From positions 56,177 to 120,176 of the forward strand of contig WRLD01000001.1 in the NCBI GenBank assembly GCA_009777845.1: a stretch of DNA of 64,000 nt, in the 5' to 3' direction. Position numbers and translations under genes: made by a program. Positions 42,446 to 52,007 of the stretch are shown here, piece after piece (the first letter of the stretch is position 1; every line of letters starts with the position of its first letter). The notes under the pieces are model-generated. The model had not been told where the DNA came from. It did not search any database and worked only from the letters and a program-made list of their open reading frames with translations. The DNA is from Defluviitaleaceae bacterium. GTDB taxonomy: Bacteria; Bacillota; Clostridia; Lachnospirales; WQUN01.

Positions 42446-44197
42446 ATGGAAACCTTAAATTTCACAAGCGCAATATCGGAAATATTAGCCGCGCACACAG
42501 GCCTGCCGCAGGCGGAGCTGGAGCGTTGCCTAGAAACGCCCGCCGATTCCAAGGTGGGGCATTATGCTTTCCCATGCTTTAATTTAGCCAAGGTCTTGAA
42601 AAAATCGCCGCAGGTGATTGCATCGGAATTGGCAGAAAAAATAGAAGCAGGCCGCCCTGGCTGGTTGGGACAAGCTGTCGCGACAAACGCCTATATAAAT
42701 TTTTTCTTGAACCGAACGGCGTTCGCAAACAATGTTTTGTACAGCGTGCTAGAGGCAGGAACCGAGTACGGCTCTAGCGAGGAAGGCTTCGGCAAAAAAA
42801 TTCTGGTGGAGTATTCCTCGCCGAATATTGCCAAGCATTTCCATATAGGGCATTTAGGCACGACCATAATAGGCAGAACGCTTGACAATATTTACCGATT
42901 CCTAGGCTATGAGGTCACTAGCATAAACTTTTTCGGCGATTGGGGTACGCAGTTTGGCAAGCTGATTACCGCGTATTTGAAATGGGGAAGCAAGGAAGAA
43001 ATAGAAAAAACGGAAATAGCGGGGCTAGTAAAGCTGTATGTAAAATTTCACGAGGAAGCGGACAAAGACCCAACCCTCAACGACGAAGCGCGCGCGTGGG
43101 TAGTAAAAATGCAGAACGGCGACGAGCAAGGCATAGCTATTTGGAAATGGTTCTGCGAGCTTAGTATGCTAGAATATGACAGAATTTACGAGCGTTTGCA
43201 AATTAGCTTTGACGTGCTAAGCGGCGAAAGCCATTACAATGACAAAATGGACGCAATCGCACAGCTTTTGGCACAAAAAGGGCTGTTGCAGGAAAGCGAC
43301 GGCGCGAAAATAGTTGACCTAGAAGCGTACAATATGCCGCCCTGCCTAATTCTCAAAAGGGACGGCGGAACGCTCTACCCCACGCGCGACATAGCCGCCG
43401 CCATAGACCGCTACGAGCGTTTCGATTTCGACAAGAGCCTATACGTAACAGGCAACGAGCAAAGCCTGCATTTTGCACAATGGATGAAGGTGGTGGAGCT
43501 AATGGGCTATCCGTGGGCTTCGGGACTGCTGCATATTCCATACGGCATGTACCTATTTGAATCGGGCAAAATGTCTACGCGCCGCGGCGATGTAATAAAA
43601 ATAGAGGATTTGCTGGACGAAGCCGTAACAAAAACGCTGGAAATTATCAACGAAAAGAACCCCGACCTGCCGAACAAGGAACGCGTAGCCGAGCAGGTAG
43701 GCATAGGCGCGTTAAAATTCAACAAGCTATACAATAGCCGCATGAAGGACACCATGTTTGATTGGGACAGAATACTGAGCTTTGACGGCGAAACAGGCCC
43801 GTACGTGCAGTACACGCACGCGCGCGCGTGCAGTGTGTTGAAAAAGTCGCTTAGTGCCGATTCGCGCCTGGATTTCGGCGAGCTGGGGCTTGCGCTTATT
43901 TCAGGCTCTACGTTTGACGCGGGCTTATTGAGCGACGACGAATCCTTTGACGTGCTACGAATTATGCACGATTTCCCTGCCAAAATAAAAGATGCCGCCG
44001 AAAAATACGAGCCGTTTATTATCGCTCGTCAGCTTGTGGCGTTGGCGCAGGCGTACAACATTTTTTACCATAAGCACCAGATAATTGTGGACGACGAGCC
44101 TGTACGGCGTGCGCGGCTTACGTTGACTGCCGCGGTGAAGCTCGTGCTTAAAACTGGGCTGGGGTTGTTGGGGATAAGTGCGCCGGTGGTGATGTAG
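42446..44197 (+). CDS. argS: Arginyl-tRNA synthetase
   Basis: 583 aa, class I synthetase charging tRNA-Arg. N-terminal Arg-specific tRNA-binding domain (about 1-110), HIGH region SSPNIAKHFHIGHLGTT, KMSTRRGD as the KMSKS loop, and the DALR anticodon-binding domain at the end (YVQYTHARACSVLKK...LTAAVKLVLKTGLGLLGI). Normal length. Starts at ATG 42446 after AAAGAGG. Confidence 0.96.
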   Translation: METLNFTSAISEILAAHTGLPQAELERCLETPADSKVGHYAFPCFNLAKVLKKSPQVIASELAEKIEAGRPGWLGQAVATNAYINFFLNRTAFANNVLYSVLEAGTEYGSSEEGFGKKILVEYSSPNIAKHFHIGHLGTTIIGRTLDNIYRFLGYEVTSINFFGDWGTQFGKLITAYLKWGSKEEIEKTEIAGLVKLYVKFHEEADKDPTLNDEARAWVVKMQNGDEQGIAIWKWFCELSMLEYDRIYERLQISFDVLSGESHYNDKMDAIAQLLAQKGLLQESDGAKIVDLEAYNMPPCLILKRDGGTLYPTRDIAAAIDRYERFDFDKSLYVTGNEQSLHFAQWMKVVELMGYPWASGLLHIPYGMYLFESGKMSTRRGDVIKIEDLLDEAVTKTLEIINEKNPDLPNKERVAEQVGIGALKFNKLYNSRMKDTMFDWDRILSFDGETGPYVQYTHARACSVLKKSLSADSRLDFGELGLALISGSTFDAGLLSDDESFDVLRIMHDFPAKIKDAAEKYEPFIIARQLVALAQAYNIFYHKHQIIVDDEPVRRARLTLTAAVKLVLKTGLGLLGISAPVVM

Positions 44198-44217
44198 GGG
44201 CGTTGCCCCCCCTACAC

Positions 44218-46020
44218 CTAAATCACCGTATACGTAACCTCATTACAAACACTAGTATGCCTAAACCCCTTGCGAAAGCCCTCTGGCGCGGCTTCCCATT
44301 CCAATACCAAGGGAAAAGTAACCGTAAGCGGCTCGGTTTTTACCCATTTTGCGGCTTTTTGTTCATAATCCGTTTCTAGCCTGTATAGCGAGATTTCGTC
44401 GCCTATAGAAATGGGGTCGTAGCCCTTTTGGAAAACGCTGGCGGAATTGTGCCGAAAGCCTTTTATTTTGCCGTCTGGCTCGTTTTGGGAAAACGAAACG
44501 ATAATGTCGGCATCATTGCCGTTTACAAATACTGGAATGGCGTAGAGGTCGGCTTTTGCGGTGGAATGGACATGAAAAAGGGTGACGAATTGTCCGTTTA
44601 TTTGCGGAAAAAGCATTTCCTCGGCGGGTAATTCTAATAGGCTCATTAAGCGGAAAGTGTCGCCCACTGGTTGCCACAAAACAAGCTCTGTGTGCAGATT
44701 TACCGTATCGTCAGAAATTAGCAGATTCTTGAAGAATCTATGCAGAAATTGCGTATAGGGCTGGCTCATTTCTAGGTCGGAATAGGTGCGAAGTGACGGC
44801 ACGCCCTCCGATTTTCCGCCGTAAATATAAAACGTGCTTAAACCATAAATGTCAACATCAGAATTGTGGCGGCTGTAGTAAACGCAGTCGCCGAGCGCGG
44901 CCAAAACGGCAGCGGCTTGGCGCGGATATAGGTCGGCGAGCTGTGCCGCCATGTCGCCGATGTCCACCATGTCGGCGCAGTTGTCGCGCGGGCTGCCCTC
45001 GCCGAAGGTCTTTGTGTTTGCGCGCCGTCTTGCCATTTTGTTAAAGGTGACGCGGTCGCCGAAATCCAGCGACATAAGCTCGCCCATGGCTTCCATTACG
45101 CGTGCCGCGTGTGCTGGCTGTATGACTGAAAGTGTCAAAACATCGTCATCTTCTAGTTCTATTGATTCGTAAAAATCCATAAAATAATCGACAATTATTT
45201 TGCCTAGCTCCAGCCCGCCGATTTGCGGATTTTCGTTAAATACGGCGAGAAAATCGTAATTCCAGCCCTCGCCAGGCTCCAAATCCTCGGCGGCAATTAG
45301 AACCTTGGCATAGTCATTGGCAAGAATAGCCATTTCCACCGTAGCCATAAGACAGGCATCAAAGCCCAGAAATTCGAGCTTATTCTGTGCCAAGCCCGCT
45401 TCCTCGAACGCCTTTTTTAGGTCGAGCAAGGTAAGGCTAGAGTCGCCAAACTTCTCGTCATGCCCAAAGCCGGAAATCGCGCCGCCGCCGTGGTCCCACA
45501 TGATTAGGCCGTATTTTTCGGCAGGGAAAAACCTCGTGCCGTACTGAATAAAGTCGCGCAGGGTGTTGGGGTTGCCCATGTTTTTTGTGCCTATATTTTC
45601 CAATTCGTAAAGCGAGCCGTCCTTTAATTGCCAAATAACGCACTCGGCAGGAATGGCGTTGTTGTGCCAACGGTGCGCGCCGCCCGTGAAAACTATCACG
45701 TTGGCATTACGCGAATCTAGCCCAGAATCCAGCATTTCCGCCAGGTCGTCTGTAGCCGCCCCGAACTCGCTTTCGAGGTCGGAGCCGTTCATGTAGACCA
45801 TTATTGTGTAGGGGGTGGTGTGTCGGGGTGCATGGGAATGGGAATGACGAGCGCGGGCAGGGGGTTGGGGAGCTTGGGAATGGGAACGCGGTGGGGCTTC
45901 GGGGGCTTGGTTTGCTTGGTTTGCTTGGCTTGTTTGGTTTGCTTGCTTTGCGGCACAACCGCCTAGAATTAAAAGTAAAAAAGTGGCTATGACACAGAAA
46001 TAAAACAAAATTTTACGCAT
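44218..46020 (-). CDS. Clostripain-family (C11) cysteine peptidase lipoprotein
   Basis: 600 aa from ATG 46020. Lipoprotein signal (LLLILGGCAAKQ), then a repetitive Gln/Ala/Asn/Pro and His/Ser spacer (20-65), then a C11 peptidase domain: TIMVYMNGSDLES, catalytic His in IMWDHGGGAISG and Cys in FLGFDACLMATVEM. These enzymes cleave after Arg/Lys outside the cell. The C-terminal 200 residues are an extra beta-rich domain. Convergent with argS. A start at 46029 is also possible; 46020 has AGGA at normal distance. Confidence 0.9.
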   Translation of the reverse strand: MRKILFYFCVIATFLLLILGGCAAKQANQTSQANQANQAPEAPPRSHSQAPQPPARARHSHSHAPRHTTPYTIMVYMNGSDLESEFGAATDDLAEMLDSGLDSRNANVIVFTGGAHRWHNNAIPAECVIWQLKDGSLYELENIGTKNMGNPNTLRDFIQYGTRFFPAEKYGLIMWDHGGGAISGFGHDEKFGDSSLTLLDLKKAFEEAGLAQNKLEFLGFDACLMATVEMAILANDYAKVLIAAEDLEPGEGWNYDFLAVFNENPQIGGLELGKIIVDYFMDFYESIELEDDDVLTLSVIQPAHAARVMEAMGELMSLDFGDRVTFNKMARRRANTKTFGEGSPRDNCADMVDIGDMAAQLADLYPRQAAAVLAALGDCVYYSRHNSDVDIYGLSTFYIYGGKSEGVPSLRTYSDLEMSQPYTQFLHRFFKNLLISDDTVNLHTELVLWQPVGDTFRLMSLLELPAEEMLFPQINGQFVTLFHVHSTAKADLYAIPVFVNGNDADIIVSFSQNEPDGKIKGFRHNSASVFQKGYDPISIGDEISLYRLETDYEQKAAKWVKTEPLTVTFPLVLEWEAAPEGFRKGFRHTSVCNEVTYTVI

Positions 46021-46095
46021 AGGGTTCATTCCTAACTTATAGTATTTTTACCTATTAAGTTGTGAAGAATGAACGGAAATTATGTATAGGTTTAA

Positions 46096-46127
46096 GCTAT
46101 AGTTGTTTATTCTTAAACAATTATAGC
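46096..46127. repeat. Palindrome matching the outer arms of compound element A
   Basis: GCTATAGTTGTTTA and TAAACAATTATAGC with a short loop: the same arm sequence that encloses the core of the element at 8241-8403, but here without any core. Lies in the divergent gap upstream of the C11 peptidase gene. Confidence 0.6.
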
Positions 46128-46233
46128 ACTAATATAGGCGCGTGGGTCAGTTTTATACTTTTGTTTTTTGTAAATTGAGATATAATGAATAAAACGCTGT
46201 TGTTCGGGGTGTTTGTGAGGGAGGGTTATTGCT

Positions 46234-46659
46234 TTGGGGATAATGGAGAGGATAATAAAGTGGATAAAGGACATTGCTAGAGCTATTGTTATATGGCTGA
46301 TTCTCGTAGCTTTAGGGATAGTTGTCACTTTACTTAGTGGGAGTGACAAAGCCTTTTTTATCTTATGTGGTGTCGCAGTTGCTGTTTGTCCAATCGCAAT
46401 TGCCATATATAACCACAAAAGCCCAGTAATTACAAGAAAGGTCGTTGTCATATCAAAACGCAGAGATGGTTTATTTGGGAGAGGGTTGCGAATCAATCTG
46501 AACAGGCGACAATATATAACCTTTGAATTTCTTTCAGACGGAAAGACAAAGGAGTTTATGGTGTCAAAAGAGGAATACTACGAGTTCAACGAATTTGATT
46601 TTGGTGAGCTTACCACAAAGGGTTTTAAATACATCGGCTTTGAGAAGCGGAAAGAATGA
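46234..46659 (+). CDS. Small membrane protein, unknown
   Basis: 141 aa. Two transmembrane helices near residues 16-36 and 40-60, then a cytoplasmic or external beta-rich domain (KVVVISKRRDGLFGRGLRINLNRRQYITFEFLSDGKTKEFMVSKEEYYEFNEFDFGELTTKGFKYIGFEK) resembling DUF2500-type proteins. Start likely at the TTG after GGAGGG or at the ATG three codons later. Flanked by arm sequences of both compound palindromes (46096-46127 and about 46663-46692). Confidence 0.7.
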   Translation: MGIMERIIKWIKDIARAIVIWLILVALGIVVTLLSGSDKAFFILCGVAVAVCPIAIAIYNHKSPVITRKVVVISKRRDGLFGRGLRINLNRRQYITFEFLSDGKTKEFMVSKEEYYEFNEFDFGELTTKGFKYIGFEKRKE

Positions 46660-46726
46660 TTATACCATTATTAACTCATTGGGCGGATAATTTATTAGTT
46701 TTTCATAAGCTGGGAGGTTGCCCCAA

Positions 46727-47350
46727 ATGTCAAATACATGGTTCAGCATAAAAAAGCACGACAAATATTCCCCTAACCTAGAAGCCGCCGCCGCCGAAAT
46801 ATCCGCACTTGCAGGCGAAATTTGGCGGGAGCATTATCCGCCCATTATCGGAATGGCACAGGTGGAATACATGCTAGAAAAATACCAAACACCCGAACAG
46901 ATTCTTGCGGACATAAAAAACGACACCACGTATTTTACTGCAAAATGCGGTACGCACGACGATACCCACGACAATACCCACGGCGGTACAAACGACAACA
47001 CCCACCACGAAACAATAGCCTACGCCGCTTGCCAGCCCAAGCACGACCACCTGCTAATCAGCAAGCTGTACGTCCGCAAAGACCACCGCGGCAAGGGGCT
47101 TGGTCGTGCTTTTGTTAATGAAGCGCTCGCGCTGTGCCGCGAATACAACAGTAAAATATTGGCAACACCACACGCCACACAATCCGCGCTTAATAAAATA
47201 CAACTAATCGTAGACAAAAACAACCACACCGCAATAAAGGCATATGCCAAAATGGGGTTTGCTAATGTCGGCTGTGTCAAAATTGATATTGGCGGCGGCT
47301 TTTTTATAGAGGATTATGTCATGGAAAAATGGCTTTGCAAAAACTCGTAA
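46727..47350 (+). CDS. GNAT-family N-acetyltransferase
   Basis: 207 aa from ATG 46727, 9 bases after GGGAGG. Acetyl-CoA loop LYVRKDHRGKGLGRAFVNEAL and the closing NHTAIKAYAKMGFANVG mark the GNAT fold. The N-terminal portion (WREHYPPIIGMAQVEYMLEKYQ) is typical of small-molecule or protein acetylases in Clostridia. A low-complexity insert of five tetrapeptides of the THDD/THDN type (about residues 74-94) lies between two strands. Its 3' end overlaps the convergent dipeptidase gene by 37 bp. Confidence 0.87.
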   Translation: MSNTWFSIKKHDKYSPNLEAAAAEISALAGEIWREHYPPIIGMAQVEYMLEKYQTPEQILADIKNDTTYFTAKCGTHDDTHDNTHGGTNDNTHHETIAYAACQPKHDHLLISKLYVRKDHRGKGLGRAFVNEALALCREYNSKILATPHATQSALNKIQLIVDKNNHTAIKAYAKMGFANVGCVKIDIGGGFFIEDYVMEKWLCKNS

Positions 47351-48375
47351 AAATTCCCTGCCATGACCGCCCTTGCAATATCCTCGCCCAACCGCTCTGT
47401 TATACAGCTTTCCAAAAATTTCAGCGAGGTTACATCGCTTATGCCGCTAGGAAGCACAGGAACGCCGTCAAAATCTGTGCCAAGCGCGATGCCTTTGCCT
47501 GCGCCTAGCTTGCTCAAATGCTCGATATGCGCGAGTATGTCCTCCATGCTTGCGGCGGCTTCGCCTCGTTTCGCGGACTGACTGGTTGGTGCTTTGCGAT
47601 TGCCGCAAAACATCAACTCGGAATCGCCCCGAAGCCTTGTCGGTTCGCCGTTACACAAAAAGCTAGGATACAAATTTATGCCCACCAAGCCGCCTTTTTC
47701 CATAATTGCCTTTATTTGGCTATCGCGTAAATTGCGTTTATGCGCCGTTACCGAAAACGCGTTAGAATGGCTTGCAATAAATGCCTTTGTGCTGTGCTTG
47801 TGTACGTCCCAAAATCCTGCCTCGTTCAAGTGCGACACGTCAATAATCATGCCGCGCGCGTTCATTTCCTTTACGACCTCTACGCCAAAGGGCTTTAAGC
47901 CCATGGCTTCGCAGGTTGAATTAGGCGAAGCCCCTACGCCGTAGCCTAGCTCGTTCTCGCGATTCCATGTAAGCGTGATTATTCGCACGCCGCGCCGTGC
48001 AAAATGCGCGAGATTTTCGAGCCTGCCCTCTAGCGGCTCGCCGCCCTCTAGTGCCAGAATCGCGCTGCTTTTGTTGGCGTTTGCGTTGCGTGCCACGTCG
48101 TCAAACGTAAGCGCGAGCTTGAGCGTGTCGCTTTTTGCCAACTCCCTTTCAAAAAAGTCAATTGCTGAATTTGCGTAAGCGAACGGATTTTTTAAATATT
48201 CAGTAGCGACAAATACCGCAAAAACCTGTACAATAGGTTTGTCAAGCATGGCGAGCCGTTCAAAATCAATGTGCAGATTGTTTTTTTGCAAACTGGCGTT
48301 TTCGCCCATTGCGCGTGTTATTGTGTCGGCGTGTAAGTCCATGTACGAGAATTTCATAGGCTGTGGGAATTTCAT
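47314..48375 (-). CDS. Membrane dipeptidase (M19, renal dipeptidase family)
   Basis: 353 aa from ATG 48375 after GAGGTG. Metal-binding motifs of M19: DLHADT (first His/Asp), LALEGGEPLEG (bridging Glu), IDVSHLNEAGFWDV and FIASHSNAFSV (His ligands), and GTDFDGVP near the end. Cleaves dipeptides, often of D- or mixed configuration. Single gene; the far end overlaps the GNAT gene. Confidence 0.92.
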   Translation of the reverse strand: MKFPQPMKFSYMDLHADTITRAMGENASLQKNNLHIDFERLAMLDKPIVQVFAVFVATEYLKNPFAYANSAIDFFERELAKSDTLKLALTFDDVARNANANKSSAILALEGGEPLEGRLENLAHFARRGVRIITLTWNRENELGYGVGASPNSTCEAMGLKPFGVEVVKEMNARGMIIDVSHLNEAGFWDVHKHSTKAFIASHSNAFSVTAHKRNLRDSQIKAIMEKGGLVGINLYPSFLCNGEPTRLRGDSELMFCGNRKAPTSQSAKRGEAAASMEDILAHIEHLSKLGAGKGIALGTDFDGVPVLPSGISDVTSLKFLESCITERLGEDIARAVMAGNFYEFLQSHFSMT

Positions 48376-48424
48376 AAAATCACCTCGGGGATATGGTATA
48401 CTGGGTTAAACGATTATATCGTGG

Positions 48425-48630
48425 AACATGGGTTTAGGGGCATGGAACGCGGATTTTCGCGGATTTGGCGGATTTTCGCGGATTTTTTCTCGCGGTCATT
48501 AAAAACTAAGGAAACGCAAATTACGTAGATTGTTAATTACGCGGATTTTAAAAAGCACGCCAGATAGAATCCGCGAAAATCCGTTAAATCCGCGGAAATC
48601 CGCGTTCCATGCCTTTAAAAAATCCGCGTT
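48425..48630. repeat. GGATT palindromic repeat upstream of ruvA
   Basis: GGATT units spaced 9-10 bases (48439-48487) face AATCC units (48569-48607), both bordered by GGAACGCGG/CCGCGTTCC. It extends a false reading frame upstream of ruvA. Confidence 0.8.
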
Positions 48631-48667
48631 CCATGCCTTTAAATTTCCCACCAAAAGGAGCAGTACA

Positions 48668-49267
48668 ATGATAGCATACTTAAAAGGCTCGCTCGAATCC
48701 GTCTACGAGCGTTCCATTATAATAGACGTAGGCGGCGTGGGCTACCTGGTAAACGCCTCCCCTGCGACAATCGGGCGTTTGCCCGCCCGCGGAAACAATT
48801 TGCAGATTTTCACGTATCTACAATCAAACGACACTGGGCAATCGCTCCACGGATTTTTGACACAGGAAGAAGTGCGAATGTTTACGTTGCTTATTTCTGT
48901 TTCGGGAATTGGCCCGAAGGTCGCTTCGGCTATTTTGGGGGCTATGTCGCCGCAGCAGATTATTTTGGCAATCGTGGCGGAAGATGCCGTTGCGTTAAGC
49001 AAAGCGCCAGGCGTAGGCAAAAAAACCGCGCAACGCCTTATGCTGGAATTGAAAGACAAAATAAAAACGGACTCCGCAGGCGAGGATACTTCCCCTGCGT
49101 TTGCCATGCGCGGCGAAACAACCGCCAAGCAGGACGCAATGGACGCGCTTCTCGCGCTTGGTTACGGGCGCGCGGAGGCTGTGCAGGCGGTACTGGAAAT
49201 AGCCGAGGGCGAAATGTCCGCCGATGGCATTATAAAGCAAGCGTTGAAAAAATTGTCAAAAGGATAG
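48668..49267 (+). CDS. ruvA: Holliday junction DNA-binding protein RuvA
   Basis: 199 aa from ATG 48668 after AAAAGGAG; the frame is open farther upstream but that part is repeat DNA. OB-fold N-terminus MIAYLKGSLESVYERSIIIDVGGVGYLV, two helix-hairpin-helix motifs (SVSGIGPKVASAILG and KAPGVGKKTAQRLMLELKDK), and the C-terminal RuvB-binding domain (AMDALLALGYGRAEAVQAV). Tetramer that holds Holliday junctions for RuvB. ruvB follows after 6 bp. Confidence 0.96.
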   Translation: MIAYLKGSLESVYERSIIIDVGGVGYLVNASPATIGRLPARGNNLQIFTYLQSNDTGQSLHGFLTQEEVRMFTLLISVSGIGPKVASAILGAMSPQQIILAIVAEDAVALSKAPGVGKKTAQRLMLELKDKIKTDSAGEDTSPAFAMRGETTAKQDAMDALLALGYGRAEAVQAVLEIAEGEMSADGIIKQALKKLSKG

Positions 49268-49273
49268 TGTCTA

Positions 49274-50308
49274 ATGACTGACCGCTTAAACACAACGAGC
49301 TATAGCCGCGAGCATGACGAGGAAGTGGAAACAAAACTTCGGCCGTCCTCGTTTGACGAATATATCGGGCAAGCCAAGGTAAAAGAGAATATGCAGGTTT
49401 TTGTACAGGCGGCGTTGGGGCGCGGCGAGGTGCTGGACCATGTGCTTTTGTACGGCCAGCCAGGGCTAGGAAAGACCACGCTCTCCGCAATAATCGCAAG
49501 CGCGATGAACGCCAGTCTGCGTGTTACCACAGGCCCTGCCATAGAACGCCCTGGCGATATTGCCGCCATTTTAAATGATTTAAATGAGGGCGATTTCCTT
49601 TTTATAGACGAAATACATCGCCTAAACCGCACGGTAGAGGAAATGCTTTACTCCGCCATGGAGGATTTTGTACTGGATATTGTAATCGGCAAGGGACCTG
49701 GCGCGCGCAGTATTAGACTGGAGCTGCCGCGTTTTACGTTGGTTGGTGCGACTACGCGAATAGGGCTTTTGACTGCGCCGCTCCGCGACCGTTTTGGCGT
49801 TATTCACCATTTAGAGCCGTACAGCGTACAGGATTTGCAGAAAATAATCACGCGCTCGGCAGCGGTAATCGGCGTAGAAATAGAGCCAGACGGCGCGGAG
49901 GAAATAGCGCGCCGCGCCCGAGGAACGCCGCGTATAGTAAACCGCTTGCTAAAGCGCGTACGCGACTTCGCGCAGGTACAATATGACGGCATAATTACTT
50001 GCGAGGTGGCAAAATCCTCTTTGGATAAGCTCGAAATAGACAAGCTCGGACTAGACACCGTAGACAAAAAAATTCTACGCGCGATTATCGAAAAATTCGG
50101 GGGCGGGCCTGTGGGGCTTGACACGCTCGCCGCCAGTATAGACGAGGAAGCAGGAACGCTAGAGGACGTGGCGGAGCCGTATTTATTGCAGCTTGGGTTT
50201 ATTCAGCGTACGCCTAGAGGGCGTACCGCCACGCGGCTTGCTTATGCGCATTTGGGGCTTGATGGGTTTCGGGAGCAGGCGCAGATTTCGTTGGCAGAGG
50301 TTTTGTAG
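49274..50308 (+). CDS. ruvB: Holliday junction branch-migration ATPase RuvB
   Basis: 344 aa AAA+ motor. Walker [13 protein letters not shown], Walker [12 protein letters not shown], sensor 1 LVGATTR, arginine finger region [15 protein letters not shown]-terminal winged helix ([43 protein letters not shown]). Drives branch migration with RuvA. Operon with ruvA; no ruvC here, as is usual in Firmicutes. Confidence 0.97.
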   Translation: MTDRLNTTSYSREHDEEVETKLRPSSFDEYIGQAKVKENMQVFVQAALGRGEVLDHVLLYGQPGLGKTTLSAIIASAMNASLRVTTGPAIERPGDIAAILNDLNEGDFLFIDEIHRLNRTVEEMLYSAMEDFVLDIVIGKGPGARSIRLELPRFTLVGATTRIGLLTAPLRDRFGVIHHLEPYSVQDLQKIITRSAAVIGVEIEPDGAEEIARRARGTPRIVNRLLKRVRDFAQVQYDGIITCEVAKSSLDKLEIDKLGLDTVDKKILRAIIEKFGGGPVGLDTLAASIDEEAGTLEDVAEPYLLQLGFIQRTPRGRTATRLAYAHLGLDGFREQAQISLAEVL

Positions 50309-50460
50309 GGGACGGATTTATCCGTCCCGAGGTTGCTTTGCTTTGCGTTAATGGACGTTGCTCGTCCCGAGGTTGCTTCGCTTTGCGTTAATGGACGTTA
50401 TCCTCCCCGAATTGACGAACGTGCGTACCTCGGGACGGATAAATCCGTCCCCTACAGTAG
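50308..50460. repeat. GGGACGGAT palindromes and direct repeats downstream of ruvB
   Basis: GGGACGGATTTATCCGTCCC (about 50312-50331) is a perfect palindrome that recurs near 50432-50451 as GGGACGGATAAATCCGTCCC. Between them lie two copies of CCCGAGGTTGCTT...GCGTTAATGGACGTT. The first hairpin can end ruvAB transcription; CCTCGGGACGGA appears again near 50879. Confidence 0.7.
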
Positions 50461-50494
50461 CCTGCAAATTCCCTTAATCTGTGGTTTAACAAAT

Positions 50495-50870
50495 GATTTG
50501 CGAAACACGGATTTGACGGATTTACGCGGATTATGCGGATTCGTTCGTGCAAATCCGTGTAAATCTGCGTAAATCCGTTAAATCCGTGTTTAATTGCCTT
50601 AAATCCGCATTATATTGTCTGCTGTGCCACGCTCCCTCTGTGCCTCTGCGTTAAATGATTTTTAACAAATAATGAACGTAGGTAAAATGTAGAGCTTCGT
50701 TTTTTAGGTTAAAAGAATTTCACACAGAGGCACAGAGGGAACGTGGCACAGCAGACAAAAAGCGGAAATTTTAATTTTCGTTAATATTCCTTCCGTACCT
50801 CGTTCCCTCTGTGCCTCTGTGCCTCTGTGTGAAAATGCTTTTAACTAAAGAATAGAAACTGTACGCTTTG
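50495..50870. repeat. GGATT and CACAGAGG palindromes upstream of nth
   Basis: GGATT arms (50508-50541 against 50547-50592), then a CACAGAGG palindrome (50625-50758) whose centre is the reverse complement of that in the 36.7-kb copy, then a half copy (50795-50865). No gene supported in this 375-base stretch. Confidence 0.75.
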
Positions 50871-50922
50871 CGTGCGTACCTCGGGACGGACAACAAAAAA
50901 TCCACATAGGGAGGTCGTCAAT

Positions 50923-51546
50923 ATGCCTAGAATAGCCGACATTCTCACCACTCTAGAATCCCTATACCCCTTTGACGGCAAATGCTTTTTAAACTATTCT
51001 ACGCCGTGGCAGTTGCTTTTTGCTACTATTTTAAGCGCGCAATGCACTGACGCTTGTGTCAATTCCGTTACTGCGCGGCTTTTCGTAGAATTTCCTACGC
51101 TAGAAGATTTTGCCGCCGCGGACATTCGCGAGATAGAAAACGGCGTAAAGCAGACGGGCTTTTTTCGCGTAAAGGCGCGGCATTTGCAGGAAACGGCGCG
51201 GAAATTGTTGCACGAATACGGCGGACAAGTACCCTCGGCGATTGAGCAGCTTACGGCTCTAGGCGGAGTGGGCAGAAAGACCGCAAATGTCGTCCGCGGT
51301 CATATCTACAAAATTCCTAGCATAGTAGTAGATACCCACGTAAAGCGCGTGTCCAACCGCTTGGGGCTTGTTAGCCAAAGCGACCCAGTAAAAATCGAGC
51401 TTGAGTTAATGGAAATTTTGCCGCAGGAGAATTGGATTGCCTTTAACCAACAAATTATTTCTCATGGCAGGAAAACCTGTACAGCGCGGAAGCCGCTTTG
51501 TGCGGGGTGTGAGTTGCAAATATTTTGTGGGAATCCTGTGGTGTAA
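50923..51546 (+). CDS. nth: Endonuclease III
   Basis: 207 aa from ATG 50923 after GGGAGG. Helix-hairpin-helix LTALGGVGRKTANVV with the catalytic Lys, catalytic Asp in VDTHVKRVSNRLG, and the C-terminal [4Fe-4S] cluster CTARKPLCAGCELQIFC (C-x6-C-x2-C-x5-C). Removes oxidised pyrimidines and nicks abasic sites. Stands alone between two repeat blocks. Confidence 0.96.
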   Translation: MPRIADILTTLESLYPFDGKCFLNYSTPWQLLFATILSAQCTDACVNSVTARLFVEFPTLEDFAAADIREIENGVKQTGFFRVKARHLQETARKLLHEYGGQVPSAIEQLTALGGVGRKTANVVRGHIYKIPSIVVDTHVKRVSNRLGLVSQSDPVKIELELMEILPQENWIAFNQQIISHGRKTCTARKPLCAGCELQIFCGNPVV

Positions 51547-51549
51547 AAA

Positions 51550-51965
51550 ATGGTAGAACGCAGATTTTTTAAAGGCATGGAACGCGGATTTTTTAAAAGC
51601 ATGGAACGCAGGATTTTTAAAAGCATGGAACGCGGATTTTCGCGGATTTGGCGGATTTACGCGGATTCGTTCGTACTTCTGCTATGCCTCGCTCCCTCTG
51701 TGCCTCTGTGCCTCTGTGTGAAAAAATCTTTTAACTAAAGAATGGAAGTTATACGCTTTACCTACGTTCATTATTTGTCAAAAAGATTTTCACACAGTAG
51801 TTCGCACAGAGGCACAAAGCAGAGGGAGCGTGGCACAGCAGAAGATAGAACGCAGATTTAAACTTATTAAATCCGCGAAAATCTATGTTTCAACTTCACG
51901 CTACTTAAACCTAGAAAGAATCCGCGAAAATCCGTTAAATCCGCGTAAATCCGCGTTCCATAAAA
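51550..51965. repeat. Nested palindromic repeat (GGATT outside, CACAGAGG inside)
   Basis: GGATT left arm 51565-51667 (with the unit GGAACGCGGATTTT repeated), CACAGAGG palindrome 51685-51840 with the same centre as at 36.7 and 50.7 kb, AATCC right arm 51865-51960. A clear example of one palindrome inside another. No gene supported. Confidence 0.8.
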
Positions 51966-52007
51966 AAAACAATCCCCGAAAGCAAATAAAGAAAGGACGG
52001 TGATTCC

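Noticed and set aside
46113..46496. Minus-strand frame of 127 codons opposite the small membrane protein.
   Set aside because: It is the antisense of a better supported plus-strand gene with a ribosome site and two clear membrane helices.
48530..48667. Upstream extension of ruvA reading through the repeat.
   Set aside because: The added residues come from GGATT repeat DNA; ATG 48668 has AAAAGGAG and begins the universal MIAYLKG.
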